From Candidatus Margulisiibacteriota bacterium (GTDB lineage: Bacteria > Margulisbacteria > Marinamargulisbacteria > SXXA01 > SICP01): a stretch of 40,445 nt of DNA. The number at the start of each line of letters is the position of its first letter. Positions within the stretch are counted from its first letter, which is position 1. The DNA lies in NCBI GenBank assembly GCA_009691415.1, contig SICP01000001.1:1-40445 (forward strand), read 5' to 3'. The notes below the pieces were generated by a model. The model was not told where the DNA came from and made no database searches. It saw nothing but the letters and a program-made list of their open reading frames with translations. A program made the position numbers and the translations under genes. This document shows positions 31,137-39,628 of the stretch, piece by piece.

Positions 31137-32222
31137 TTATGATTTCCTTTTTGTGAGTGATTCTAAGAGGGAGCAGTGTTTTACCATATCGGATAACACG
31201 ACATACTCGTCGGGACGATGTGCCTGCGATGTGAGGCCTGGTCCAAAATTAAATGCGGGAATTCCTAACCTTGTTAGCTGCGCTACATCGGTCCACGCTT
31301 GCTTAGCTTCCACGGGTTGATTTAATTGTGATATGACCTGTTTAAATAAAGGGGTTTCGATTACTGATCCGGCAGGAACTTGATCCATAATGCGTATGTT
31401 TTCTGGTGAAGCGCCTAATGAGTGAAGCGTGTTTTTGAAATAGGTCACGGCTTCTTCTAATGAGTAGACTGGCGCAAATCTAAAGTTGACATTGGCCGTC
31501 CATTTCCCTGGAATCGTGGTTCTGCCTGAGTCATTTTTGGTAGAGGTGACGGACATGACATCGTAAAAATCTACGCCAAAGAGAGTATGTTTTACCGGCT
31601 CTAACTTTGAGATTTCTTGTAAGAAAGGGATGGCCTCATAGAGTGCATTTTTTCCATCCCATGGGCGAGCGGAGTGACAGGCTTTTCCGATAAAGTCGAT
31701 TTCTGCATGAATGCTACCTACACATCCCAATTGAATATGGTTATTTGTGGGCTCTCCTATAATAGCGAGATCAATTGATTTAAAGAAGTCAGGATAGGTT
31801 TTGAGAAGTCCGGAGAGTCCATTTTGTTCTAGCGTTGTGCCTTCTTCACGGGCATAGATAATGCATGAAATGCGATAGTGATCTGTGAGTTTTTTTAGGG
31901 CTGTTTCAAACAGTGTCAGGTAACACGCCAGCGCGGCTTTCATATCGGACGCACCAGAACCAAATATTTTTCCGTCCTGTGTAAAAGGTTTGAAAAAGGG
32001 AGGTACCGTGTCTGAATGACCCACAAAAACGATGTGGGGAAGTGTAGTGTCTCCAGGAAATTGGATAATAAGTGAGTCTTCATGCCTTTTGCACTGGGCG
32101 TCAGGAAATTGATCATGCACTGTTTTTTGGAAATCGTCGGCAATAGCACTTTCGTGAAATGTAGGAGAAGCGATAGAAAGAAGGTGTAGGAGGCGCGAGG
32201 CTAGCTTTTTTTCCATAATCAT
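31137..32222 (-). CDS. dapE: Succinyl-diaminopimelate desuccinylase (M20 family)
   Basis: A 361-aa M20 metallopeptidase-family enzyme that removes succinate from N-succinyl-LL-diaminopimelate. Metal and catalytic motifs are FVGHSDTVPPF (His and Asp), GSGASDMKAALACYL (bridging Asp), AREEGT (catalytic Glu pair), IIGEPTNNHIQLGCVGS, and the dimerisation domain with HSARPWDGKNAL. A terminal metal histidine is in GLTSQAHRPDEYV. The sequence resembles actinobacterial-type DapE. ATG 32222 is used; ATG 32216 two codons later is equally possible. A TATACT -10 box lies at 32258-32263 on the minus strand. It is followed immediately by dapD. Confidence 0.9.
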   Translation of the reverse strand: MIMEKKLASRLLHLLSIASPTFHESAIADDFQKTVHDQFPDAQCKRHEDSLIIQFPGDTTLPHIVFVGHSDTVPPFFKPFTQDGKIFGSGASDMKAALACYLTLFETALKKLTDHYRISCIIYAREEGTTLEQNGLSGLLKTYPDFFKSIDLAIIGEPTNNHIQLGCVGSIHAEIDFIGKACHSARPWDGKNALYEAIPFLQEISKLEPVKHTLFGVDFYDVMSVTSTKNDSGRTTIPGKWTANVNFRFAPVYSLEEAVTYFKNTLHSLGASPENIRIMDQVPAGSVIETPLFKQVISQLNQPVEAKQAWTDVAQLTRLGIPAFNFGPGLTSQAHRPDEYVVLSDMVKHCSLLESLTKRKS

Positions 32223-32363
32223 TATCCCGGTCTTATTTTGTTTTAGATTCTTAAGTCAGTATACTAATGTCATGCAGCTTTTGAAAATAAGTTTAAATCA
32301 TGTTAAAGTGAGTAGTTTGTCAAAATCAACTTATCCGATTAAGAGCAGTAAGCATTTCAGATC

Positions 32364-32807
32364 ATGTCTATAAATTTTTATAAACTTTTTTTTCTGTGTT
32401 GTTTCTCATTGGGGATGAGCGTTTTGGCTCATGCTCAGGATGACCCTGTTTATTCTTCAAAGAGTAATGGATCAGGTCAATTAAGAGAGCAGTTATCCTC
32501 TGATGAATACAACCAAATTCTTCAGAAAGGAGCCTCAAATGCACCCGGCGGCGGGGGTAACTCGGACTATACACTTCGGTATAAAAATGTGGCTGGTGAC
32601 AAAACGCCTCCTGATGCGGGTCGTGTACTCCGTCCTCAATTTCATGCGATTCCCCCTAGCACCAAAAGCGGTTTGTCGTTTGGGCAGCTTGCCAAACAAA
32701 TTAAGAAAACAGATAGCAGCTCTACGGGTGATGCGCCTTTAACATTTAAAGAATTATCTCGACGCATTCGTTCTGCTTCAGGCAATGCGGTGATTAAGGC
32801 GCGTTAG
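32364..32807 (+). CDS. Secreted hypothetical protein with two short internal repeats
   Basis: A 147-aa protein with a clear signal peptide (YKLFFLCCFSLGMSVLAHA, cleaved before Q25). The mature 120 residues are polar and low in complexity, Gly/Ser-rich, with no cysteines. Two similar C-terminal segments stand out: LSFGQLAKQIKK (about residues 105-116) and LTFKELSRRIRS (about 126-137), suggesting a duplicated binding helix. No family is recognised. A weak promoter (TTGTCA at 32317-32322, 17 bases, TAAGAG) precedes it. Its 3' end overlaps the convergent dprE2-like gene by four bases. Confidence 0.68.
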   Translation: MSINFYKLFFLCCFSLGMSVLAHAQDDPVYSSKSNGSGQLREQLSSDEYNQILQKGASNAPGGGGNSDYTLRYKNVAGDKTPPDAGRVLRPQFHAIPPSTKSGLSFGQLAKQIKKTDSSSTGDAPLTFKELSRRIRSASGNAVIKAR

Positions 32808-33481
32808 AGTTTTGTTTTATGAAAGATGGCTTCTGGGATGTTTTTGATGATAAACATAATGCCCTTCCAGAATCCAGGCAAATAGACGGTGGATTTTTTT
32901 TTCTGGATGGCTTTTAGAATTCCTTTTGCGATCGTATCGGGAGTAGCCCAAAGCAATCCTTTTTTGAAACTAGCCGTCATGGGGGTATCTACAAATCCCG
33001 GTTTGATGCAGAGTACATGGACTTTATGTGGCGCAAAGTGGTGACGAAGTCCTTCTAGATACCGTTCTAGGCCTGCTTTTGCGGAACCGTAGACATAGTT
33101 TGATTGACGCCCCCTATCCCCTGCTACGGAACCAATCACAGCGATGCTACCGTGTTGTTGTTTTTCGAAAAATGGAATGAGTTTCTGTAATTGCACAGCA
33201 ATGTGGGTGAAGTTGACATCGATACAGTCTTGTACGTCTTGGTCGTCGATCGTGCCGGTGGCAATGAGTAGAACATCGATAGGTTCTTTGGGTGTGAGCT
33301 GAGTGTCTATATCGATATGTAGACCGCCTCGTATGGAGAGATCTGCTTTAAGCGTTTCTAGTTTTGGCAATGATCGGGAGATAAGGGTGAGATGGTGATG
33401 GGGATTTTCTTGGATGTAGCGTTTAGCTACTGACGTTGCGATTGCTGAGGTGGCGCCGATAATAGTGATATGTTTTTTCAT
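32804..33481 (-). CDS. DprE2-like SDR keto-reductase
   Basis: A 225-aa short-chain dehydrogenase. Signature features are the N-terminal NAD(P) motif GATSAIATSVAKRY (TGxxxGxG variant), IATGTIDD, the catalytic tetrad region IAVIGSVAGDRGRQSNYVYGSAKAG with Ser, Tyr and Lys, and CIKPGFVDTPMT. The tail VYLPGFWKGIMFIIKNIPEAIF matches DprE2 of mycobacteria, which reduces the 2-keto intermediate made by DprE1 to give decaprenylphosphoryl arabinose. Its place in the same unit as a DprE1 homologue and a UbiA prenyltransferase supports that role. It is the last gene of the nine-gene chain; its ATG overlaps the membrane-protein stop as ATGA. Confidence 0.85.
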   Translation of the reverse strand: MKKHITIIGATSAIATSVAKRYIQENPHHHLTLISRSLPKLETLKADLSIRGGLHIDIDTQLTPKEPIDVLLIATGTIDDQDVQDCIDVNFTHIAVQLQKLIPFFEKQQHGSIAVIGSVAGDRGRQSNYVYGSAKAGLERYLEGLRHHFAPHKVHVLCIKPGFVDTPMTASFKKGLLWATPDTIAKGILKAIQKKKSTVYLPGFWKGIMFIIKNIPEAIFHKTKL

Positions 33482-34695
33482 TTTGAGAGGAATCCTGTTT
33501 CAAAAAAGGGTAAGCGTTGATACATGTTGTTGTTTTCTATCGCTCGATAATACGGTCTTGCAGTAAAGGGATTATGTGCTGATTTTTTGTATGGCATTAG
33601 CGGTGCATTTTGTTGCATGGCCTCATTAAATTTCTGTGTGGGTATTAGTATCATGAGAAAGCTTGCTCCGACAAGCCAGGTGAAACCAGAGTCTATTTTT
33701 TTAAAGACAGGAATACCGAGTGTCGTAATATAGCAAAGAATCATAAGTAAGAGACGTTCTCCTGGTCGTACAACATCATGTGTCTCTAGGGGCATTAGAA
33801 AATACAAAAAAATTAAGACTATAATAATTAGCGGTCTTTCGTCTTTCCTGAATATATCTTTTGCTAATTTGACAGCATAGATTCCCATAAGACCATATCC
33901 GAAAAACCAAACCAAATTTAGACCTTTAATCCATAACGTTTCGGGCCAAATGTCTCTAAATGTTGGAAATGGTTTTAAGATAAAAAATATTAGGCCGCAT
34001 TTTTCATAACACAGCTTTAGAAAAGATAGATGCGGTATTTGCGTCGGGGTTATGGGTTCCTTTGTATATAAATAGTGTAGAAATATAATCATGACGGGAC
34101 TAAAAGACACGATAAATTTTCTGATGTTGTTTATGTCTTTTTTCCATGCGAGATGTATTAGCGTTGTGAGAGAATAGAGAAACCAACCAAAAAAATGAGT
34201 GGCATAGAGTATGAAATGCGTTAGAAAAAGTGTGAAGTAAGTTGGCATATTTTTTTGTAGTCGTGCAATAGCATGAAAACAAAGTCCAAGACTGAATATA
34301 AAGCTAAGATTTCCGTGGAAAAAATTAAAGTTAAATGTCCAGAGAAAAGCCAGCGGAATGAGAAGTTTGGTGTCGGATTCATCTGGATGAAACTGCCGGA
34401 GGAAGGCTAAAATACCCGTATATAAAAATATGCTTACTAAAATCAAAAAACATTTAGCGGCTATGAAAGGTGGAATGAAATAACAGAGCCCTCCAAGAAT
34501 GAGGGTAGTAGTGATATTGGGAGCGATGTAAGAATGAATTGTTAGATGAATTTTTTCTTGAAGCATTCCAGAAAACAACCAACTTTGATAAAACCAATCA
34601 GGAAAATCTTGCATTGGAATAAACTTAAAGCTCAGAATATACCCTACGATAATCGCGAGATAGACTAATTGATGGAAGTTGACTTTCCATTTCAT
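33478..34695 (-). CDS. Polytopic membrane protein, candidate GT-C glycosyltransferase
   Basis: The start is ATG 34695, in an ATGA overlap with the dprE1-like stop (the frame's first ATG, 34713, would overlap by 22 bases). The roughly 405-aa product has about ten hydrophobic helices (LVYLAIIVGYILSF, LILGGLCYFIPPFIAAKCFL, FIFSLGLCFHAIARL, LIIIVLIFLYFLM). Just after the first helix, PMQDFPDWFYQSW places acidic residues where GT-C transferases keep catalytic or metal-binding aspartates. Between DprE1- and DprE2-like genes, an enzyme transferring pentose from a polyprenyl-phosphate donor is a reasonable guess. I recognise no named family. Confidence 0.72.
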   Translation of the reverse strand: MKWKVNFHQLVYLAIIVGYILSFKFIPMQDFPDWFYQSWLFSGMLQEKIHLTIHSYIAPNITTTLILGGLCYFIPPFIAAKCFLILVSIFLYTGILAFLRQFHPDESDTKLLIPLAFLWTFNFNFFHGNLSFIFSLGLCFHAIARLQKNMPTYFTLFLTHFILYATHFFGWFLYSLTTLIHLAWKKDINNIRKFIVSFSPVMIIFLHYLYTKEPITPTQIPHLSFLKLCYEKCGLIFFILKPFPTFRDIWPETLWIKGLNLVWFFGYGLMGIYAVKLAKDIFRKDERPLIIIVLIFLYFLMPLETHDVVRPGERLLLMILCYITTLGIPVFKKIDSGFTWLVGASFLMILIPTQKFNEAMQQNAPLMPYKKSAHNPFTARPYYRAIENNNMYQRLPFFETGFLSK

Positions 34696-35990
34696 TGGGT
34701 GACTCTCTCCCAAAAATCTGAGGTAATTTGTGGATGTTTATAGCGGCTAAATTCTTTCCAATTTGGATAGCAAGTTTTGAATGTTTCTGGTGACATGGTT
34801 GCATCTTTTGCGGGATAGAGTCGTCCTTTTGCCGCTAGGACGATGGCGTCGAGCTGAATGAAGAGCGTGTGGGTTTTATCTCCCCGATTGGCAAAGTCTA
34901 GACAGAGGGTGATGCCTTCTTGGGGGAAAGACAAGAGTCCTGGTGATGGGATAGATCCAAAAGTCTTAAGAACGGAAAGGCTGGAAGCGAATCCGGAATT
35001 TGCGATGAGGTTGAGCATTTCTTGGAGATGTTTTTTTCCGTCTTTAAAGGGGATGACGCATTGGTATTGGTAGAATCCATTTTTGCCATAGAGTTTGTTC
35101 CAGTTGTTGAGATGGTCGAGAGGGTAAAAGAAGGGATCGTAGTGTTGGAGAAGCTGTTTTTTGGCAGTGATTTGTTTGTGATAATAGAGGGTGTTAAAGA
35201 GAGAAACGGTGAGTGGATTGAGAAGTTGTGATGGCATGTCGAGGGGGATAGTTTTGCTTTTTTCTGTATGGGGAATTAACCGTAGAGACGCAATATTTTG
35301 CGTCTCTACGGCATGGGTGCCTCGGATGAAAACACCTCTGGCGGTGGCATTGCCTTTTGTTTTGTGAGAGCAGTCGAGCCAGGCTACGGTGTAGGGATAG
35401 TTTTGCGAGTCTTTTGTAAGTTCTAGAAAAGCATCGATTCCAGAAAACTGTAGCCATTCGACGTTGAGATGGGCACTTTGTATGGGGATGAGTTGGATTT
35501 CTGCCCATGTGATTATTCCGGTGAGGCCTAGGCCTCCAATGGTGGCGCGGAAAAGATCGGTTTCTTGTGTGGGACTACAGGTTATTTCGCCAGTATCTGG
35601 ACGCCAGAGTCCGAAGCGTGGGATGAAGTTTCCGATGGTGCCGACTTGGTGGTGATTTTTCCCATGGATGTCGTTGGCGATAGCGCCGCCCAGAGTCACC
35701 CATTTGGTGCCAGGCGTCACGGGAAGGAACCAGCCTTTGGGAACACATAGCGTTAGGATTTCGCTAAATAATATGCCGGCTTGCGCTTTCAAAAGACCTG
35801 TTTGAGGATTGAATTCTAGGAAATGATTATGATGTAACATGTCGTAGCCTTGACCATGCGTAATGAGGCAAGAATCACCGTAGCTCCGTCTGTTTCCGAT
35901 TGCTAAAAATTGCGAGGTTATAGGGCGGGTTAGATCAAAAGATTTAAGAGGGGTTTCTATATTGTATGGGCGTCCCCAAGATGACCACAT
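34692..35990 (-). CDS. DprE1-like FAD-dependent decaprenylphosphoryl ribose oxidase
   Basis: The start is ATG 35990, one base after the UbiA stop; a GTG at 36002 is an alternative. The roughly 432-aa flavoprotein belongs to the FAD_binding_4 oxidase group. Motifs are GNRRSYGDSC, FSEILTLCVPKGWFLPVTPG, VTLGGAIANDIHGKNHHQVG (very close to the DprE1 GGAIAxDIHGKNHH stretch), TIGGLGLTGIITWAEIQL, and near residue 365 SFPQEGITLCLDFANRG, where a cysteine occupies the position of the reactive cysteine in mycobacterial DprE1. DprE1 oxidises the 2-hydroxyl of decaprenylphosphoryl ribose. Context with UbiA and DprE2 supports the same reaction here, with unknown polyprenyl length. Confidence 0.87.
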   Translation of the reverse strand: MWSSWGRPYNIETPLKSFDLTRPITSQFLAIGNRRSYGDSCLITHGQGYDMLHHNHFLEFNPQTGLLKAQAGILFSEILTLCVPKGWFLPVTPGTKWVTLGGAIANDIHGKNHHQVGTIGNFIPRFGLWRPDTGEITCSPTQETDLFRATIGGLGLTGIITWAEIQLIPIQSAHLNVEWLQFSGIDAFLELTKDSQNYPYTVAWLDCSHKTKGNATARGVFIRGTHAVETQNIASLRLIPHTEKSKTIPLDMPSQLLNPLTVSLFNTLYYHKQITAKKQLLQHYDPFFYPLDHLNNWNKLYGKNGFYQYQCVIPFKDGKKHLQEMLNLIANSGFASSLSVLKTFGSIPSPGLLSFPQEGITLCLDFANRGDKTHTLFIQLDAIVLAAKGRLYPAKDATMSPETFKTCYPNWKEFSRYKHPQITSDFWERVTQ

Positions 35991-35991
35991 T

Positions 35992-36813
35992 TTATAGAGC
36001 ACTTACAAAGAGCGCTACAATAATGGCTATAGAGCCCCATGTGATGGGATGTTTTAGGACGATACCAATGGGGTCATCGTTGGTTGTTTCGCTAGTAGCT
36101 CCATGCCATATTTTGAGTGTCCAAAGCATTAAAACTGGGACGATAGGCCAAAGAAATTCGGGGTGTTTGTAAAGGCTGATAATACTTGGGTGATTGAGAT
36201 ACAATCCAAAAATAAGAACGGCGCACCCGCCATTTAAAAGTCCGGCATTTTGCAAGAAAAGACGATCTGTCGGTGCGTATCCACGTCCTGTTTCTTCTAT
36301 GATAGCAAGCTCTAGATAGCGTTTGAGAATACTAAGACTGAGAAAGAGAAAGAAGGAAAATAAAAGCAACCAACTTGTAATCGGAATATTAGCAACCCAC
36401 CCTCCTGTAAAGATACGGAGCATATAAAAACTACTCAAGATAACGATGTCGATGATGGGAATTTTTTTGAGAACTGTGGTGTAGGCAATATTAAGGCCCA
36501 AGTAAACAAGGCAGATGACGACGAGATTTGTAGAAGTATAAAAGGCTAGCGAAAATGTGAGTACTAACAAAAATAGGGCTACAGTGATTGCGGTTTGGCC
36601 GGATATTTTTCCGGAGGCAATAGGCCGATTTTTTTTTATGGGATGACGTTGATCATTTTTTTTATCGAAGAGATCGTTGATGATATACACACTGGACGCC
36701 ATGAGACACCAAACAATAACTGTCGGAATAAGAATAGGCGTATTGAGTTGGTGGGCCGCAATGGCGGGAAGAAAGATTAAGAGATTCTTAATCCATTGCT
36801 TGGGTCTTAGCAT
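35992..36813 (-). CDS. UbiA-family polyprenyl-phosphate phosphoribosyltransferase-like protein
   Basis: The start is ATG 36813 (MLRPKQWIKNLLIFLPAIAA), overlapping the uppP stop by seven bases; the frame's upstream start at 36873 is rejected. The roughly 273-aa membrane protein has about eight helices. The N-terminal LRPKQWIKN and the first Asp-rich motif NDLFDKKNDQRHPIKKNRPI are typical of the 5-phosphoribosyl-1-diphosphate:decaprenyl-phosphate transferase (DPPR synthase) branch of UbiA, which makes the substrate later acted on by DprE1. Lying between uppP and the dprE1-like gene strongly supports that assignment over quinone or heme prenyltransferases. Confidence 0.86.
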   Translation of the reverse strand: MLRPKQWIKNLLIFLPAIAAHQLNTPILIPTVIVWCLMASSVYIINDLFDKKNDQRHPIKKNRPIASGKISGQTAITVALFLLVLTFSLAFYTSTNLVVICLVYLGLNIAYTTVLKKIPIIDIVILSSFYMLRIFTGGWVANIPITSWLLLFSFFLFLSLSILKRYLELAIIEETGRGYAPTDRLFLQNAGLLNGGCAVLIFGLYLNHPSIISLYKHPEFLWPIVPVLMLWTLKIWHGATSETTNDDPIGIVLKHPITWGSIAIIVALFVSAL

Positions 36814-37580
36814 TGCAAAAGTAGTATGCCTGCTAAGATAATTCTGTAGATGGCAAAGGGCGCTAATTTCCAACGCACCAACAGTTTAATAAAAGTGACG
36901 ATGGCTAAATATCCCACTATAAACGAGACAAGAAATCCGACACCGATGAGTGATAGATCTGATTGGGTGAGTAGATGATAGCTTTTAAGAAGGTCGTATC
37001 CTGTTGCGGCTATCATGATCGGAACTGAAATAATAAATGAGAATTTAGCAGCTGTTTCATAATCGAGTTTGGCTAAAAGACCACCCACAATGGTGGATCC
37101 TGATCGACTCATGCCTGGCCAGAGAGAGGCGCATTGAGCTACACCTATAATGGTAGCTTGTTTATAGGTGATATCTGAAATATCTGTTGTAGTAGGTTTG
37201 TAGGGAAGTAAACGTTCGACCAAAAGCATAATAATGCCGCCAACGAGTAGGGCCATGATGACTGTAAACGTTCCGAAGAGATAGTGCTTAATAGCGGAGT
37301 GACACAAAAATCCAAGAATAAGAGCGGGGGCAATAGCAATCGCAATGAGTTTCACTTCTTTCTTTTTCCAGTTTTGGGGAGGTAGGAGTGAAAAGAAAAA
37401 AGAGCGGTAGAGAACGATAACTGCGAGGATGGCACCGAGTTGTATAGCGATGTCAAACGTTGGGCTTTCAAACTTGATCCAGTGTCCGACCAAGATGAGA
37501 TGTCCTGTGGAAGAAATGGGTAAAAATTCGGTGAGACCTTCGGTGATTCCTAGAATAATTGCTTTAACAATATCTATCAT
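36807..37580 (-). CDS. uppP: Undecaprenyl-diphosphatase
   Basis: The start is ATG 37580 (MIDIVKAIILG), in an ATGA overlap with the aroQ stop; it gives about 257 residues. UppP (BacA) regenerates undecaprenyl phosphate, the lipid carrier for peptidoglycan and glycan export. Conserved motifs are EGLTEFLPISSTGHLILVG near the N-terminus and PGMSRSGSTIVGGLL in the centre, holding the catalytic Glu, Ser and Arg residues, within seven to eight membrane helices. Its position just before the UbiA gene links supply of polyprenyl phosphate to its use as acceptor for phosphoribose. Confidence 0.95.
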   Translation of the reverse strand: MIDIVKAIILGITEGLTEFLPISSTGHLILVGHWIKFESPTFDIAIQLGAILAVIVLYRSFFFSLLPPQNWKKKEVKLIAIAIAPALILGFLCHSAIKHYLFGTFTVIMALLVGGIIMLLVERLLPYKPTTTDISDITYKQATIIGVAQCASLWPGMSRSGSTIVGGLLAKLDYETAAKFSFIISVPIMIAATGYDLLKSYHLLTQSDLSLIGVGFLVSFIVGYLAIVTFIKLLVRWKLAPFAIYRIILAGILLLQC

Positions 37581-38005
37581 TTGGCTAGATATTCTAGGGC
37601 TAACAAATATCCGTCTACACCTAGACCAGAAATTTGTCCGGTGCAAACAGGAGCAATAAGAGACGTATGCCGAAACGATTCTCGTGCATAGACGTTTGAA
37701 ATATGAACTTCTATTTTAGGAATGTCGATACAGGCAAGCGCGTCTCGGACGGCAATACTGTAGTGCGTCCAAGCACCTGGATTGATGATGAGGCCTGTGG
37801 CTTTGGAACCGGATTCGTGTACGCGTGTGATAAAGTCGCCTTCGTCATTGGTTTGGTAACAGTCAATATTTACGCCTAATTCTTTTGCTTTTTCTTGCAA
37901 CAAGAGTGTGATTGCGTTAAGTGTAAGTGTGCCATAGACATCGACTTCGCGAGATCCAAGCATGTTGAGATTGGGACCATTTAAAACCCAGATTGTTTTC
38001 ATCAT
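37577..38005 (-). CDS. aroQ: Type II 3-dehydroquinate dehydratase
   Basis: A 142-aa enzyme of the dodecameric type II class, dehydrating 3-dehydroquinate in the shikimate pathway. Motifs are VLNGPNLNMLGSRE (with the catalytic-loop arginine and YGT tyrosine just after), NPGAWTHYSIAVRDAL with the catalytic histidine region, and EVHISNVYARESFR. The ATG overlaps the aroB stop by four bases and the stop overlaps uppP, so translation is coupled along aroK-aroB-aroQ-uppP. Confidence 0.96.
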   Translation of the reverse strand: MMKTIWVLNGPNLNMLGSREVDVYGTLTLNAITLLLQEKAKELGVNIDCYQTNDEGDFITRVHESGSKATGLIINPGAWTHYSIAVRDALACIDIPKIEVHISNVYARESFRHTSLIAPVCTGQISGLGVDGYLLALEYLAK

Positions 38006-39129
38006 ATGTCCTCTTCTATTAGATTTTTTATAACCGTTTCAATGAGAGCCATAGGCACATCATCACGCGTAATCACGGCGCCAATGGCTGTTGGCATAAT
38101 AAAACGTAATTTTTTATTCCTTACTTTTTTGTCCATGGTTAATTTTTCTAGAAGCGTTGAGAGTGTCACGTGTCGCAGTGTCAGAGAAAAGCCAAGTGTG
38201 GTTAGTAACGTTGAAAGGCGTTGTTGATCTTCTTCAGAAAGAAGCCCCATTTCGACTGCGATGAGAGAGACAGCGTGCATGCCAATGGCGACTGCTTCCC
38301 CATGGAGATAGGCGTTGTTGTATGCGGTCGCGGACTCGATAGCGTGGCCGATGGTATGTCCAAAATTGAGGGTCTCACGTAATCCACTTTCTTGTTCGTC
38401 TTTTGAAACGACGTGGGCTTTGTCTTTGACGGATTCTGTGACGAGATGGGTCCAGATTTCGGGACAAGATGAGATGTTGAGTTGCGCCAATTTTCTGGCA
38501 TTTTTTTCGAGATAGGCCAATAAGTCTATATTGCGAATCATGCCGTATTTGACGACTTCGGCGAGGCCACATAGAATTTCTTTTTTGGGTAAAGATTCTA
38601 ATGTCTGAGTATCACACAAAACAATTTTGGGTTGATAAAATGAACCGATAAGATTCTTGCCTCTTTCATGATTCACGCCGGTTTTTCCACCTATAGATGC
38701 ATCTACTTGGGCAAGCAAGGTTGTGGGGACTTGGATGAAATGAATACCTCGCAAATAGATACTTGCTACAAATCCAGATAGATCTCCTACGATACCGCCA
38801 CCTAGTGCTATGACAGTGTCTTTTCGTTCTAATTTTAGAGAGAGTAGGCTGTCTAGAATTTGGGAAACAGTAGTGAGATTTTTGTATTTTTCTCCGGGAG
38901 GAAGCTCAAGTATTTTTACTTTGTAGCCAGCTTCTGTGAGTGCGGCTTCTATAGGTTTGGCATAACTTTTTCTTAAGATTGAATTTGTAATAATGGCGAC
39001 TTGTTTGCCCACTTCAAGGTTGGTCAGAAGTTGAGGAAGAAGCATCCTGATACCAGAACCAATCAATATGGGATAGTCCCGTTTTCCATCTAGGGTGAGC
39101 ATGACTGTAGCAAGATTTTCTTTACGCAT
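38002..39129 (-). CDS. aroB: 3-dehydroquinate synthase
   Basis: The start is ATG 39129 (MRKENLATVMLTLDG), overlapping the aroK end by eight bases; the longer frame reading back to 39279 would sit inside aroK. The 375-aa enzyme converts DAHP to 3-dehydroquinate with NAD+ and Zn2+. Evidence includes VIALGGGIVGDLSGFVASIY, the FIQVPTTLLAQVDASIGGKTGVN stretch, KYGMIRN, LNFGHTIGHAIES with zinc-binding histidines, and HGEAVAIGMHA. It acts directly before AroQ in the pathway and in the gene order. Confidence 0.95.
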   Translation of the reverse strand: MRKENLATVMLTLDGKRDYPILIGSGIRMLLPQLLTNLEVGKQVAIITNSILRKSYAKPIEAALTEAGYKVKILELPPGEKYKNLTTVSQILDSLLSLKLERKDTVIALGGGIVGDLSGFVASIYLRGIHFIQVPTTLLAQVDASIGGKTGVNHERGKNLIGSFYQPKIVLCDTQTLESLPKKEILCGLAEVVKYGMIRNIDLLAYLEKNARKLAQLNISSCPEIWTHLVTESVKDKAHVVSKDEQESGLRETLNFGHTIGHAIESATAYNNAYLHGEAVAIGMHAVSLIAVEMGLLSEEDQQRLSTLLTTLGFSLTLRHVTLSTLLEKLTMDKKVRNKKLRFIMPTAIGAVITRDDVPMALIETVIKNLIEEDI

Positions 39130-39619
39130 ATTTCTTAGTATACGTGTTCCAAATGGCCTCAGCAATGTTTTGGACGGACAGGTCTTGCGTCTCGATTTCG
39201 AGGTCTGCAAGTTGTTGATAAATCGGATCTCTTTTGGCAAGTAAGTCTGGCTGTGTGAATAGAGGACGGGAGGTATCATTTTTCAATCTGGCATTGATCG
39301 TTTCTTGTGACGCTTTTAGATAGACAATAAAGCCAGATTTCTTGAGGAGGTCTTGATTTTCTTTTTGGCAGGAGAGCCCACCGCCTGTTGCAATAATCGT
39401 GTTGTGATAGCTAGAAAGGGTTTGGCAAAAACGATGCTCGCCTTGCCGGAAATAGGTCTCCCCTTTTTGCGAAAAAATTTCGGATATAGTGAGCGCCTCT
39501 TGGGTTTCGATAATTTTATCTGTGTCTATATAATCATAGCCAGAAAGGGCAGAAAGGGCGTGAGTCACGGACGATTTTCCACTGCCCATAAAACCGATTA
39601 AGATAATATTTGGAGACAT
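39122..39619 (-). CDS. aroK: Shikimate kinase
   Basis: A 165-aa P-loop kinase that phosphorylates shikimate at O3. Features are Walker A GFMGSGKSSVT (residues 8-18), the YIDTDKIIE aspartate that binds shikimate, FSQKGETYFRQGE with the shikimate-contact arginine, TGGGLS, and the lid DTSRPLF with its catalytic arginine. It starts nine bases after glmS and ends within aroB, forming an aroK-aroB-aroQ shikimate block. AroK acts two steps after AroQ; aroE, which comes between, is not in the window. Confidence 0.95.
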   Translation of the reverse strand: MSPNIILIGFMGSGKSSVTHALSALSGYDYIDTDKIIETQEALTISEIFSQKGETYFRQGEHRFCQTLSSYHNTIIATGGGLSCQKENQDLLKKSGFIVYLKASQETINARLKNDTSRPLFTQPDLLAKRDPIYQQLADLEIETQDLSVQNIAEAIWNTYTKKYA

Positions 39620-39628
39620 CTTAAACTT

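Noticed and set aside
34858-35750. Several plus-strand ORFs of 60-70 codons opposite the dprE1-like gene
   Set aside because: They run against a gene with strong family motifs; their products show no conserved pattern.
39129-39279. Longer AroB starting at 39279
   Set aside because: The extra 50 residues lie entirely inside aroK and read as shadow sequence; the conserved AroB start is at 39129.
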